NCBI RefSeq assembly: GCF_016545825.1
Contig: NC_052618.1
Location: 19,171,561 to 19,235,560 of the forward strand
Length of the DNA: 64,000 nucleotides
DNA from: Eucalyptus grandis
Lineage: Eukaryota; Streptophyta; Magnoliopsida; Myrtales; Myrtaceae
Direction: 5' to 3'
Shown here: positions 12,201 through 24,600 of the stretch, one piece after another
How positions within the stretch are numbered: position 1 is the stretch's first letter
How the letters are laid out: the number at the start of each line of letters is the position of its first letter
Made by a program: the position numbers and the translations under genes
Notes under the pieces: model-generated
What the model saw: only the letters and a program-made list of their open reading frames with translations
The model's database searches: none
Told to the model about the DNA's origin: nothing

Positions 12201-13128
12201 CATAACAATTCCTTTGAAAAAATTCGATTGCATGAAAAGACTGCATTGAATATAAACAACATATTTCTCTGAATGGTTCGTAATCGAGTATTATGCCATA
12301 AAATTGATATCCTATCTTTCTCATTGTCTAATGATATTCTATGAATGTCACTCTCCACACACTTCAATAGCTAAAGGCCCCTGGACATCAGTTCAAGTAA
12401 CCAACGTGTTCAAAAGATGTATTGTAATATAGTCGGTAATTTCTTTTCTGGCAAAATTTCTCAGAGATCCTTGAAAATGCAACTCATAAACAAGCGATTC
12501 TTGAAATTCTATCTTTCAGACAGTATAAGACCAAGTTAGTCTACAAGGAGAATAACTCACATATGAAAAGGCCAAAGCCATCTAAGTAATATGATGCTCA
12601 CATAGCATGCTCACTACTTTCAAAGATGTATCAAAAGCTCTTCAAAAGACTAAATACAAGAAACGAAATAATATTGCCCCAAAGATTCTGACCTGTTTCA
12701 ATTTGCCAGTAGTCTCAATCATGCGCCCTTGAATCTCCATAAAGGCCTAATTTAGAAAAGCCCCATCAGTAACAAATTCAAAATAAAATAAAAACAGTTC
12801 GATTGCAACAGCACCAATGTTAGTCCATCACAGTGAAAGTAACAAAATAAAAGTAAAAAGTCAGCAAGAAGCCCAAAAGGTTAGTTTTAACTTTTTTGCC
12901 AAATTCCATTCAGGAAGAGTATTAGAGAAGCCATCAGTTTAAGTTCTAGATTCAGTTAGTCTGTCAATGTGACAGTAACAAAGGAACATAGAAAGTCAGC
13001 GAGAAGCCCATCAAGTCAGTTTGAATTTTTCGCTAAATCCAGTTCAGGAAGCCTTAGAGAAGCCAACAATTTAAGTTCTAGAAATGGGTCAAAGTTAATC
13101 TTACCGCTCTGTTCGCCTCATCGGACAT
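9219..13128 (-). CDS. PFD1: Prefoldin subunit 1
   Basis: This encodes subunit 1 (beta class) of the cytosolic hexameric prefoldin chaperone, which hands nascent actin and tubulin to the CCT chaperonin. Six minus-strand exons join cleanly: 13,105-13,128, 12,693-12,746, 11,691-11,796, 11,524-11,530, 10,200-10,284 and 9,219-9,332. Together they give 390 nt, 129 residues plus stop, the usual plant length. The protein begins MSDEANRA. The first helix (about residues 9-45: AFMEIQGRM, NKETEKKRAFLTLEEL) and second helix (about 75-115: EQQQKLKDSETAISSLQ, TSKEYLEKQ) flank the short beta-hairpin region around TYKAAGRTFLLEPK, and the tail is QQIMSMSVM. Every junction follows GT-AG with phases that match. 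The fourth exon is only 7 nt. The start is supported by the first-exon donor and the family N terminus. The gene appears intact, and a fragment of its 3' end was duplicated at 2,471-2,935. Confidence 0.95.
11524..11530 (-). other. PFD1: 7-nt microexon of prefoldin 1
   Basis: On the minus strand the sequence reads ...cag|GGAGAAC|gtgagt. The previous exon ends GCTGCAG|gtacag at 11,691 and the next starts ag|GTTTCTTTTAG at 10,284. Only by including these 7 nt does the frame run TYKAA-GRT-FLLEPK, which is the conserved family sequence. Skipping it would lose the GR pair and shift the frame. Its flanking introns are 160 nt and 1,239 nt. Confidence 0.9.
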
Positions 13129-13958
13129 TTTCCCTGATGAATTGTTTGCAGACTAGCCACCCAGACTCCCAACTGATGCAAGAGAAATCAAACCCATTGT
13201 TAAAACCCTCATCCTCCGCAATACAACATCATACACATTCTTGTATAAACAATCGAGCCAACCCGCCACGGGGAAAATACTCGTACTCGACTAGACCCAC
13301 TAGACCAAAATACTCTTGAGCTAGAAACTCGACCCGAGCTTGACAATTATCATTTTCATACCCGTAAACCCAGATCACAAGCTACTGAGAAACCCAGTCA
13401 AGCACGAATTGGTTCACAATCCAGCCCCAGTGAGCTCAAAAAATCAAGGCACTATGCTTTCTTTACCCCCTGGAATACAAGAACAAGAATACAGCACCAT
13501 CAAATACAGGAACTTTCCACCATCTCCACATTTCCACAAGCAAATTAAAAACAACCCAATGAAGCAAGCTACAAGGCATTGACGTGGGGACGAACAGGCA
13601 GCGAATCGAAGTTAAAGAGGGATCAAACATGGAAAAGACAAGGGGAACAAGAAAGCAGTGCCCATGATGGGTACGCCACAAAAACTGAGAGCGCTGAACA
13701 ACATGGGTAGAGAGAGAGATCAAGAACGCAACACCGCAGGAGGGAGGAGGGAGATGGAAGAAACCTGCAAAAGACCGGAATTCTGGGAAGGAAGAGACGG
13801 AGAGACCGGCAGGGTTTGAAGATGGTGCGAGGCGAACCGGGCAGGGGAAGAAGGTGTCTCCTTAAGCGACGATTTCAAAGGGGGGTATTATGGTAAAACC
13901 ACAAACCCTTTTTTTTGGCCATTTTCTTTTTAAATAAAAGTTGATAATATATCTAAAA
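13129..13958 (-). promoter_or_regulatory. Prefoldin 1 upstream region
   Basis: This is the 5' flank of prefoldin 1. It is richer in GC and GA tracts (13,690-13,830) than its surroundings. A candidate donor, GCAG|GTTTCT on the minus strand near 13,764, could mark a 5' UTR intron, but I cannot place the transcription start. I see no other gene in it. Confidence 0.35.
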
Positions 13959-14800
13959 TGCATTTGATAACCATTATATTCCCAAAAATAATTTTTAATC
14001 ATAAATGATTTTTTTATTCCATTTCTAAAAATAATTTTTGAACAAAAGAGTAACTATACAAAATTTCTAGTAGGATTCTTAATTTTTTTATTTCTTTTAA
14101 TTTTTTGAACTTTTATTATATTTTTCTTTTTTTTTCTTATTTGTTCTTTTTTCTTTTCCCTTTTTTCTTCATCTTCCTCCTTTGTGGCCGGTCGCCGACC
14201 TCTATGGTCGGCAACCTACTAAGTAAAGTCTAGCAAGCTCGCTGAAGGCTCGCTCAGACCACTAGCAAAACTCGGTTTCGCCATGGCCAAACGAGCTTCC
14301 AATGAGTTCACTGGAGGCTCGCCTAGCCATGGGGAGCCTCAGCCTCACCCAGGCTTAGGCAAGGCTGAGTCTCGCCTAGCCACAAGTAAGGCTCAATCTT
14401 ACCCAAACTTGGTGATGCCAAGGCTTGCCATAGCCAAATGAGCTTTCGGTAAACTTGTTGGAGCTCATCCTAATTTGGCAAGGCTCTGGCAAGCTCGCCA
14501 AGTCTTGCCTCATTGGTCGTTGACCACAGCCGACCGCAACGGCAATGGCCAACAACCAAGTGAGATCGAAAGGAAGAAGAAGAAGAAAAAAAATAAAGTT
14601 AGGCTTGATTCTTGAAATTATTCTTGGGAATAAGAACCAACTTTTTTCTACTTCTTAATTCTTATTCAAATCTAATCCTAAAAAAACAAAAGATTTTTGT
14701 TCCAAAACAAAATATTACCAAACAAAATTTTGTTCTTTTTTCATTTCGGGAAACAAAAAAATAGAAATAACTATTTTAGGGATAGTTACTAAACAGTGCC
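13959..14800. mobile_element. MITE-like element with GC-rich core
   Basis: The left end 'gcatttgataaccattatat' resembles the reverse complement of the right end, GGCACTGTTTAGTAACTATC. AT-rich arms enclose a polypyrimidine tract (14,100-14,180), a GC-rich centre (14,185-14,560, repeating gcctcgcc, aaggct and gctcgcc words) and a GA-rich tract (14,562-14,595). It has no coding capacity. The superfamily is uncertain; the TTTGRTAAC terminal motif is shared with the element at 7,408. Confidence 0.55.
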
Positions 14801-14982
14801 TTAGCAACAACCTGGCATGAGTTTGAGTGTAATGCACTTGCATCCTAAAACTTTCATGATATTGATTCAAGTACTAATGCTTGCATTGATAATGCAATTA
14901 GAGAGATTTCGTCCATCTCATAGTTTTCCCTACACGAGAAAGCTTATTAATATGTACATGTTATGTGATTGATGCCATATTG

Positions 14983-16248
14983 GCATAGGGCTGGAAAACA
15001 AATTATAATTAAAAAAAAATAGAAGTTAAACAAAAGGGGAAAAAAGGCGAGGGAGGGATTAAGGGTGAACAGCGGTTTAGGGTCGACCCTGGACCGACCT
15101 GGACCGGCCCAACCTGCCGGTCTGGTCCGGTTCCCAAGGGGCCAGGTCGGTCCTTGGTCGTGAAATTCCGGGACCAACACTTTGTGCGGGTTGGTCCTCG
15201 GTCGAAAGTTTTGGGTCGGTCCAACCTGGACCAACCCCGTATATTATATTATTTATAATTCTTTTATATATTTAAACCTAAGTAAAATTTATGTTATATT
15301 ATATTATATATAATTCTTTTATATATTCAAACTTAAGTAAAATGATGTTAAAGTTGTTGACTCCTCATGCTCACAGTCATGGACAGACGGCATCCAATTC
15401 CAAAAGGCGTGAAGTTGACGCCGTAAAGGTCTTCACGGCCTCTTCCTCCACAGTCTAGACTCCAGTACATTCTTCACCGTGAGGACCAATGACTCCTCAT
15501 AGTCATGGACTCACAACATCCAAAATGGCGCGAAGTTTATGCCGTAAATCTCCTCACGGCTTTCTTCCCTAAAGTACGTTCTCTTCCATTTTGTCTTCTT
15601 TGTTCTTCAATTTGCCAAAATCAAAAGTAGCAACATCCCGTTCGCCTCTGGTTGCCCGCGCCGCTCACCTTTGACCGTGCGCGCTGCTCGTGCCGCTCGC
15701 CACTCACCACTCGCCGCTAGTCTCGCTCAACGCTCGTTGCTTGCCGCTGGCCTCACTAAACGCTTGCCGCTTGCCAGTTGACACTCACCCCACTCAACAC
15801 TTGACGCTTGCGCTCGCCACTCGCGCCAGTCGCCTCACTTATCGCCGAGTAAATCAAAAGGAAAAAAGAAGAAGCCCTAATTAGAAACCTAATGCTCGGC
15901 TTGCCCTTGCTTTCCAAACACAACTTGACTAGTGATATCTACTTTGTGCTTCATTTGAGATCTTGTATTGGTATTTATAGTTTAGTTGCACAATGCCGCA
16001 TTGTCGATGGATGTGTAATTTGAATTTGTAGGTTTACTTTTTAGGAAGTATAAAAAACAAAACGAAATAAATTATTGATCGGTCCGGGTTGACCACAGGC
16101 GGACCCGAACCCATTGGGTCGGTCCGGTCCTTGGTCCCAGGCTCGTAGGGTCGGTCCTCGGTCCTAAAAATTGAGGACCGACACTTTGTACGGAGTTGGT
16201 CTAGGGTTAGGGGTGGCCCGGACCAGCCGGACCATGCTCACCCCTAGG
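14983..16248. mobile_element. GC-armed repeat element, hAT-like ends (tentative)
   Basis: The block has GC-rich arms of GGTCGG/GGACCG words at 15,070-15,235 and 16,080-16,210 around an AT-rich middle. A 30-bp motif ('accaacactttgtgcgg') at 15,171 recurs as 'accgacactttgtacgg' at 16,183 in the same orientation. A compact TAGGGGTGG...CACCCCTA palindrome at 16,207-16,247 looks like hAT-type termini. Inside are two copies of a sequence around 'gactcctcat...gtcatgga' (15,359 and 15,489) and a degenerate minisatellite of cgcttgccgct-like words (15,640-15,850). I could not find a consistent 8-bp target duplication. No coding region is recognised. Confidence 0.4.
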
Positions 16249-16689
16249 AGGGATCACCTCGAGGGTATAGGAGGCAACACCGATGTCGCCCTTTGCTTGC
16301 ACCCCAGCAGGGTGGTCACAAGGGTTAGCCTTGCCACCAGTGGTCAAGGCAAGCAAGGCCTGGTCGACCCTAACCGAGAATTGGTTTATAAGTACCACAT
16401 CCTCGAACCAAAAGACAATTAATTGAAAAAAGCTAGATAGAATTTACTTTTGCGAAAGAAAAATCGGATATATCTGAATCTCTTGATTGCATTTTTGCAT
16501 TGAGTCACAAGACTTGCTCTCCTAGCGGCACCAATAGATAATCAAATCTAGGTGCTTTTAGTCATAAAATACTTTGCATTTTCCCTTCTCCCTCCATAAG
16601 TAAACCGGTCGATTAAGTCTGGAGGAACCATTAACAATTCACGCTTTCTGTCCATCAATTTGCCTATTTGGTTTAATTCACTTCACAAA
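16249..16689. other. Intergenic, no gene seen
   Basis: No conserved coding sequence, RNA gene or repeat structure could be supported here. Confidence 0.5.
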
Positions 16690-17580
16690 GGGAAAATGTG
16701 TAAAAAAAAATCATAAACCTTTTGTATTTATCTCAATTTAGTCTTAAATATTTTATTTGTATCAATTTCATTCTAAATATTCAATTGGTACTAATTTAGT
16801 CTTGAACTTTTTAGTTCAGTGCCAATTCAATCATTTCGTCTAATTTTGGTCGGATTTTATTAGCTAGGCGCCGATCGGGTGACATGGCATGCTTGGTATT
16901 GACGTAAATAACTTATAATAATATTTTAATATATTTTTATTTTTTTTTCCTTTTCCTTTTCTTTTCTTTTTCCTTTTTCCTTTTCCTCCTCCTCCCTCCT
17001 CCTCCAACTAATCCCCAAGGTCCCACAATCGACCAGAAGTGGATGACAATGAGGTCAAGGTTGACCTTGCTGACCACTAGTGAGGCTCGACTTTGCTGAA
17101 TTTGGCAAGGTTGGGCCTTGCCCATGGCTAACAAGGCTTGACCATTGCCCAATCTAGCAAGGGCAAGCCTTGTTGCATTGAGCTAGCCTCGCCCATGGCC
17201 GACGAGGGCTCGAGCCTCGTCAAGTGTAGCCCTTGGTTGATCGTCGAGGTCCGCCAACCAAGTGAAGTAAGGGGAGAAGAGGAAAAAGGAAAAAGAAAAA
17301 TAAAAAATAAAAAAAATAAAACAAAATAACTATAAATATTTAAATATTTTTAAAAATTTATCCACATCGCCGCATTATGTCACGTCAACCGACTAATGTC
17401 GAATTAGCAAAATCCGACCAAAGTTAGCCGAAAAGGATTAAATTGATACCAAGTGAAAAGATTTAAAATTAAATTGACATTAAATGAAAAGATTTATAAC
17501 TAAATTAACACCAATAAAATATTTAAAATTAAATTGACACAAATACAAAAGATTTAGAACTTTTTTTGACACTTTTCCCC
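16690..17580. mobile_element. Non-autonomous element with long inverted repeats and GC-rich core (MULE-like)
   Basis: The left end GGGAAAATGTGTAAAAAAAA and the reverse complement of the right end, GGGGAAAAGTGTCAAAAAAA, begin inverted repeats that can be followed for more than 200 bp, to the shared 'tttggtcggattt' words. The arms are made of tandem ~33-bp AT-rich repeats (TTTAGT, AAATATTTTATT). The centre (17,000-17,235) is GC-rich, between polypyrimidine (16,935-17,000) and polypurine (17,265-17,325) tracts. The ends match the elements at 42,695 and 48,062, which have 9-bp target duplications; none is clear here. Confidence 0.65.
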
Positions 17581-17822
17581 GTAACCTCATATTTGGAAAT
17601 TTTTTCCAACCGTGAAAACTTTTCTAATCTACTTTTGAACAATTATTTTTCAGTCGGATGCATCGTTCATTGCAAGAAGCGACTCGGAATTGTCATATCT
17701 CGTTGATGAATGCAATGCGTAACCTAATCATCAACAAATATTCAATGCAAAATCAAGTTACTGAAAGAGAATCACTATCGATTCAGAAGACAGGTTAGTT
17801 TGTTAATAGAACTGCAATCCGC

Positions 17823-18092
17823 CTAAATATGAATCTTGACTTCGCAATTATCTTCTGCAATGTCGATCGGATCGTCTTCGCTTAAAAAGTGAATCAAAGC
17901 ATCATCACTTGACGGTAACATGTGGTCAATGCTGCTTCTTGTTGAAGAACCACAACGCTGCATATCAAATTCCAATTGCGAATTCAAGGATAGACGATCT
18001 GAAAACAAGATTCGGTTCACCTCAGCGTATGATGGCGAGCCATCAAGGCTGAAAACCGGCAAGCATAATTGCCTCCATTCGGTTCCAAGCAC
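17823..18092 (-). other. Unassigned open frame downstream of cycloartenol synthase
   Basis: The frame, read on the minus strand, ends DPIDIAEDNCEVKIHI and stop. It is open for about 90 codons back to a GTG. It has a mixed, protein-like composition with acidic and serine-rich stretches (SEDDPIDIAED). An upstream CAG|GAACTTC at about 18,107 could be a splice acceptor, making this a last exon or a gene remnant. I recognise no family. The rest of 17,581-18,690 shows nothing I can support. Confidence 0.2.
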
Positions 18093-18690
18093 AGAAGTTC
18101 CTGTTTCTTTGCGTTACGATGGCCCATGGCCGGACTTTCCTGATCATGGTCCGACGGACACAAGTCCGCAACAGTAGTCCAAATGCCAGCAAAAGAACAG
18201 GGAAAAAACAGTTCCAAATGCATCTTTTTCGACTGTGTTTAACCTGACATGGTAAGTTATCAAGGGACGCACGACAATTGATTTTGCCAACGTTGGACTA
18301 ACAAGATAAGTGAATGAACTCCATCTGCGTCTTTGGATTCGGTTATAGCCATGCAGGCATGGAAACTTGAAACTATCATATGCCCCAAAAGCCTATAGCC
18401 ATCTAATATATAGCATGAGGTAGCCTGATTAATCTCATGTGTCAATTCTCATAGGCTAACCGCTGATCACATGAGAACATCATGCGGTCCTCCCCATTTA
18501 AAAAGCAGTGGAGAAGAATGAACTCCCCTAGCTATTGAGCATGTAGCCTGACATATATCTAGATAAAACCAGGGTGAAGGCATGGGGACATAGTTAGGGA
18601 CAGATGGTATCAAAAGCAAAAGAAAACCAGAATCAAACATACTGAAGAAAATTGTCAAAATGGCAAGTAGAGAACGGCACAATGTTTGCT

Positions 18691-21600
18691 TCATGAGGCT
18701 CGCAGAACCCGGTGGCGATATTCACCGAGAGCCCATATTGGGAAAATGTTTCTGTAGGCTGCGTACGTTATCATACAGTTCTTGTTGAATACCCCCATGA
18801 TCTCCTGTGAAGATAAAAAAGCATGAATGACATCAAACATCCACTGTTTTAAGTACAGAAACTGGTACACTACAGCAGCGGATCCATTGAAACAAAATAT
18901 GTCCAAAGGCAACCATATAACACCATGATCTTTCATGTCATTTTCATCCTAGATCCTAACCCCAGAGTCACATACCACGAGAAAAGCTGTAACATTGGAA
19001 AATGCAATATTTCCTTACTTGGTCACCTAAGAAGTGCCCTACCCTTTACCAAAAAAACTTACAAAAAAACCAGCATGCACATGAAGGGACGTCATTTAAA
19101 GGAAAATGAAAACACAGACTAAACGCAATGTCAAAATAGTTTTACCTCTTGGGGGAAATCTCCATTCTCCATTTGGGAATTTATCAAACATCTAGCAGCA
19201 CGCTGCAATGGAACTGGGTTTCTCTCGGCCTGATAGCACAAGTCGTATTTTATAAGTAAATTAAACACCAAGAATTTACAACATGTCCATCTAAGGGCTG
19301 AAGGGTACATGTGACTCAAAAACCTTTGCCTTGTGAAAGGAGATCAAACAATAACATATGATGTTCAACATAATTTGAATCAACATGTATTGACAATCAC
19401 AAGGACACAATGCAGCCTCCAATAAGTGATTATCAATTATAAGGTCACAAATAAAGAAAATAAAACATAGCAAATGAGCTTTTATACCTGCCCAGCACCA
19501 ATGAGAGCCAACATCGCCCAACTAGTATTCACAACATGAGACCGGTCGCCGTCTACATTTGTATAGACCTGATTATTCATTTTGATCAAAGAAGTGTGGT
19601 AAAACAGTTTCAGTGACCCAAAAGAATTAGAGCATAATTTAAACAAAAGGCTATGATTCTTATAAGCAGCCACTTTTAATATGTATTTCACACTAAAACA
19701 GTTTGATCAATCATCATGAGATAATATCTGTATAGAAAGGAAAGATTTTAATTGAAAGGAGAAACAATTAAACATCTCAATCTAATAACTTTCCTCCAAA
19801 CAAAGTAGACCTTAAATAACAAATGGATGAATAACTTTAACAAGACTGCTCCATCCATAATGTAAGGCAGAGCAATTATTAAGAGCCTTCCAAACTTATG
19901 CTCCAGGGCACCAAATAGGAAATAGATAAGTGATTTTCATGCATCAGTTTGACTAGATGAAAAACTGACAAACAGTACATACACTTCAAACCATTAATGA
20001 TTAGACAGAAAGAAGGTTTCCTAGCAACATGAAAGGTGGGTGAATTCTATAAGCACCTCAAATTGGGAACTTCAATTAGAATTCAAAAATCCTAAAGTAC
20101 AGACTATGTTCAACAAAAACTAAATCAACCACTAGCGTCACTGATAAAAGCAGCATTCACGTCCGATTTCCAGATCACTCTAATGTGAAGTTATGAACAG
20201 ATGGCAGCTTAAATACAAGAAGAGGTGTTCCTCATGAAAATAATTGAAAGTATATAAAAAGAAGCTTGATGTTAAGGCATCTCAAGTTGATCCACTGCAT
20301 GGTCTAGACTGTAGTGGATTTGTCAAGTGGGGAACACAATGTCCAAAAATTCAGCATCAACATATCCATACACAAATTTCTCTCAAAGTGCCTTCATTCC
20401 CATGTCATATTGGGTGCTGCCAAATGGAAGCTAATGTTTAAATTAAGAGCCAATCTGTTAATTGAGAATGCCCCCTCAATGAGATGGCAAGCAATATGAA
20501 GGCTATTGAAAAACTTCATTCCCATGTCATATTGGTTGCGCGCAACTGGGAACTGTGGAAAGATAGATCCATAGTTACATCTAGTTCTCAGAAAAAAGCA
20601 AGTTCAGTTTTGTCATGCACTTGATATCAGCAGTCTCGGAAAACGATAAAGATCCTAATTTAAAATTCTGTTGTTTTGGGCTACGCTTTCATTCCCAATG
20701 TAATTGTTCCATGTCACACAACATGACATAATTGACAGGTGCCCATCATAGCATAATTTTATTACTCCCAGTTTCTATGTACTCAGCTTCATTTGCCTTC
20801 TTAAGGCTATATAGCTAACATCAGGAAAACATGAAAAACACTCCCTACATCACAAAGATGAAACATTAAGCAGGAATGCATGTCAAGCAAGCAATTGAGA
20901 ACTCGATGAATGTTTCAGATAAAATCAGAGAGCGGACCTTGTTTTGGCATGAGAGGTAACTCTCTCCCCATCCACCAGAAGCAAGCTGCTTAGATAGCAA
21001 AAATTCACAGGCCTTACGGAGGCTACCACTACTACTATAGCTCCTTCCGGCAGCGACCAGCCCCAGTACTCCAAACCATGTACCATAGGTGAAGCAAACA
21101 CCCCAAGACCCATACCTATTAAGCATTTGCATCGATAAAGCAATAAATATTCTGATAAAACTATAACTGAGCATAAGATACTTCATGAAAAGAAATCGGT
21201 CGAGTTCATCAACAGTCAAAAGATTTAAGCAGTGAGAATCTCAAGACATGCTGCTGACAAAAATTCCTGGTGAGGACCACTGAAAGAGAAAACATAAATC
21301 ACGAGGATTTTAATTTCATTATCTTATACATTTAAGTCAATTCAGTTTCCAAATTCCTTTTCCCTCTTTCTCTTGATTTCATTCAGGCCATAGTGTCAAA
21401 AGGATAAAGACAAACCATGAGCCATCTGGTGCTTGTATCTTTTCAATAAACTTAGCAGCTCTCTCAATGCAATGCTCTATCTCTTCACGTCGATGCCCAG
21501 GATATAGTTTCTTAAATGATGTCAAAGCCTGAATAGCAGCCGAAGTGCATTCTACATACCTAGAAACCCAATACAGTGATAGTAAATGATTTTTCATAAG

Positions 21601-24600
21601 CAAGAACATAGCAATAGTTTCCTGATAGAGAGTTTATGGTCTTACGGGTAATCAATAACTATGTCTCCAAAAGTTTCAGCTGGGTTAATCAACTGGTACA
21701 GACAAACAGAAGGCTCAAGTCAAATTCAACCTTCATTAAAATAAATAAATAAATAAAAAGAGGAGGAAAAGAGGGGGGCTGGGCAGAGGTTGATCATGTG
21801 CAAGTATAATAACAGCAATTTATCTGTCATTTGAATGGTGAGACATAAGAAAGAATATATGATATTCTCCCCTTAAGTGGCCCGTGCAACAATTTGGTAT
21901 TAGCTGGCAATCAAGCATGTCAGGTCATTAGAATTTGGTCATTCCATGCAATGATTGTTTCGGTATTCCAGTCATCTGTGTTCCTACTTTTCTACATTCA
22001 GGTCAATTCCAGATGCAAATCACAAGTTCAGGTTTTGTTGTACTAGGTTCTTTTATTGTGCCGCGTTTGCTATGATTGAAATAAGTTCTAGCTCTACTTT
22101 AAAGGTTTTGTGTTCCGTCATTCCCTACCAGGACTGACTTTTGATCTGTAGTAAGTTCTAGCAGCTAGGATTCGGTCATTCCATGTAATGATTGAATCGG
22201 TATTCTAGTCATCCCTGCTCCTACTTTTCTAGATTCAGGTCGATTCTGGATGCAAATTATAAGTTCAGGTTTTGTTGTACTAGGTTCTTTCATTGTGCCA
22301 CGTTTGGTACAACTGATATGAGTTCCAGCTATACTTTCAAGGGTTTGTGCTCCGCCATTCCATACAAGGACTGACTTTTGATCTGTAATAAGTTCTAGCA
22401 TCTAGGTGAAACAGTGGATCCTCCCGTTTCCCAGTTGAATAGTGGATAATTTGGGCTCACTCAGCAGATCAACTTCTTTGCTCTCTAAAATTTGTAATTG
22501 ACATTGACTAGGAACACAATTTCTATGACATGATATATTTTCCCAATTGCAAGTTCAGGCATATATCTTAAATTTGGAAATATTGCATTTGATCATTTGA
22601 TATTGATGGTAATATATGATGTACTGACAAAATTACAGGGACAAGCATTCAAATTGTGGGTATAGCTTGGTCAATTTCCAAAGTCATGTTGGGCTTTAAC
22701 CCACTCTATCATAATTCAATAAAATGACTATCACTGAGCTTATTTTTTTCATGTCTAACAGGTACTCACATGCAAAGCAACTGGACACTCATACACTTGG
22801 AAAAAACAACACGAATGTATTTTATGCTAATATCAATTTTCTTCACCATGGAACAAAAATGGAGAAGATGAAACCTGCACACTAGCTGGTATAGAAAGCA
22901 TGGATATCGAGCTCATAAACTGCATAAAATATTTTCCTTTTGTTCTTTTCTCCCATTTATTTTCAATTTTTTCCTTCAGAAAAGAGAAATGATTATATGA
23001 AGAATACCTCCAACCAAGCATATGACCTTGTCAGTTCATATGTAGCAAATCCCCCGTCTTCATTCTGTCACATCACAAATGGCAAAAGAAAGCCACAATT
23101 AAATGGAAAAAAGTAAACAATTCCATTAATGCCCAAAATAGTCAATCAGCAAAAATGAACTGAAAAGGGTTTCAGAATATGCTTATATTAGAATCGTCAA
23201 GCAAATGACAGTGGTTTTCTGGCATAATTTCAGACTTTGCGCACATGCTTACAAATTTGAACAAAAAGCAATAGTAAATGATGCATCACAATTTTCCAAA
23301 AACTATTTTCAGTGAAGCCCTCTTGTACACTTTTCAGGAGATTGTTTGGACCAGTGGAATGACGATCTTCAACAGTTCATTAGATGTGATTATGGGACAG
23401 AGACATAGGCTAAAGGGAGCAAAGAAAGACCAAGAAAGAGTTAAGGAAATGATAATAAAATATAAGAAAAACTTAAATCTTATGGAAGGGTTGATACATA
23501 CTCGAGCATAATGGTGTAAAATGATTCATAAAAGTGACCCTCCCTTACTATGGTAAGGCTTATTAACTATGGTTCCCCATAAAGACAACCACCCCACCCA
23601 CCCGTTCCAGGGTCCTTGTCTCTCCCTAGCAATACCCACCCATGCACGAGTGCAGATGCTCAAACACATAAGACCACACAATGTACATAAGGCTTGAGTG
23701 AAAAGATCCTAAAACCCTCAAAGTTGGGAAAAAATGATAAGACGCTCGCTCCATTCTCCCTGCCACACCGACTTTTCCCTACAACATGGTATAATTATCA
23801 TACAAGTAATACATATTATATCTAAAATAGTATTTCTTAGTGCTGAGAAACATTACCTACTTGAGCAAAAGAGAACATGGAATTAAACCATGTGAGTTGC
23901 CTACTTTAAAGTAGGGTCCAATTCACTTTAATAGAAAGGTGAGATGCTTTATCCTCTTTTATTCGTTCCATCTCATTTTGGGTTCTGAATGCGTTCTTAG
24001 GGTTGCTCTAAAAATATATACTCAAGATTACGCATAAGGACTGTGAGACCAAAGGTAACTCCTTTAAGTACTGACATAGATATAATAGTAATTCATGAGA
24101 GATAAAGTAGAGCAATTTACTTCTCAGTCAGAGACTTGCTGCAACATATGTACCTGTAATGAAAGAATGACATTTACAGCATCATAGAATCTCTTAGCTT
24201 CTAATGGTTGCCCAACAATCTCCAATGGAATTTTTGATAGTACAAGGGCAGCCTGAAGAGAAGGACCAAGCAGATTTAGAAAACAATGTATCAAATTAAA
24301 AATAAATAAATAAAGGACTCAGCCTTTAGAAAATTACTTTTAATCCTTCTGCTGTGCAGTCTGAAATTGGCCATCCGTGATCTGCTGTCGAAAAAGGCCA
24401 AGCCCCTTTTGAGATGTGGCGATACCAGAAATTTAGGTCTCCTGGGCAATCTTCTAAAACCTTCGAATAAAAGAGAAGATGTCGAAAGGAAAATACCATG
24501 AGACTTGCCTCAATCAATTAACCAGAAAGTCATCTGTGTGGTAAAAACAACCAACATTAGCAGAGAATCACCTGCGAATTTTTTATGTACGTATGTGCCT

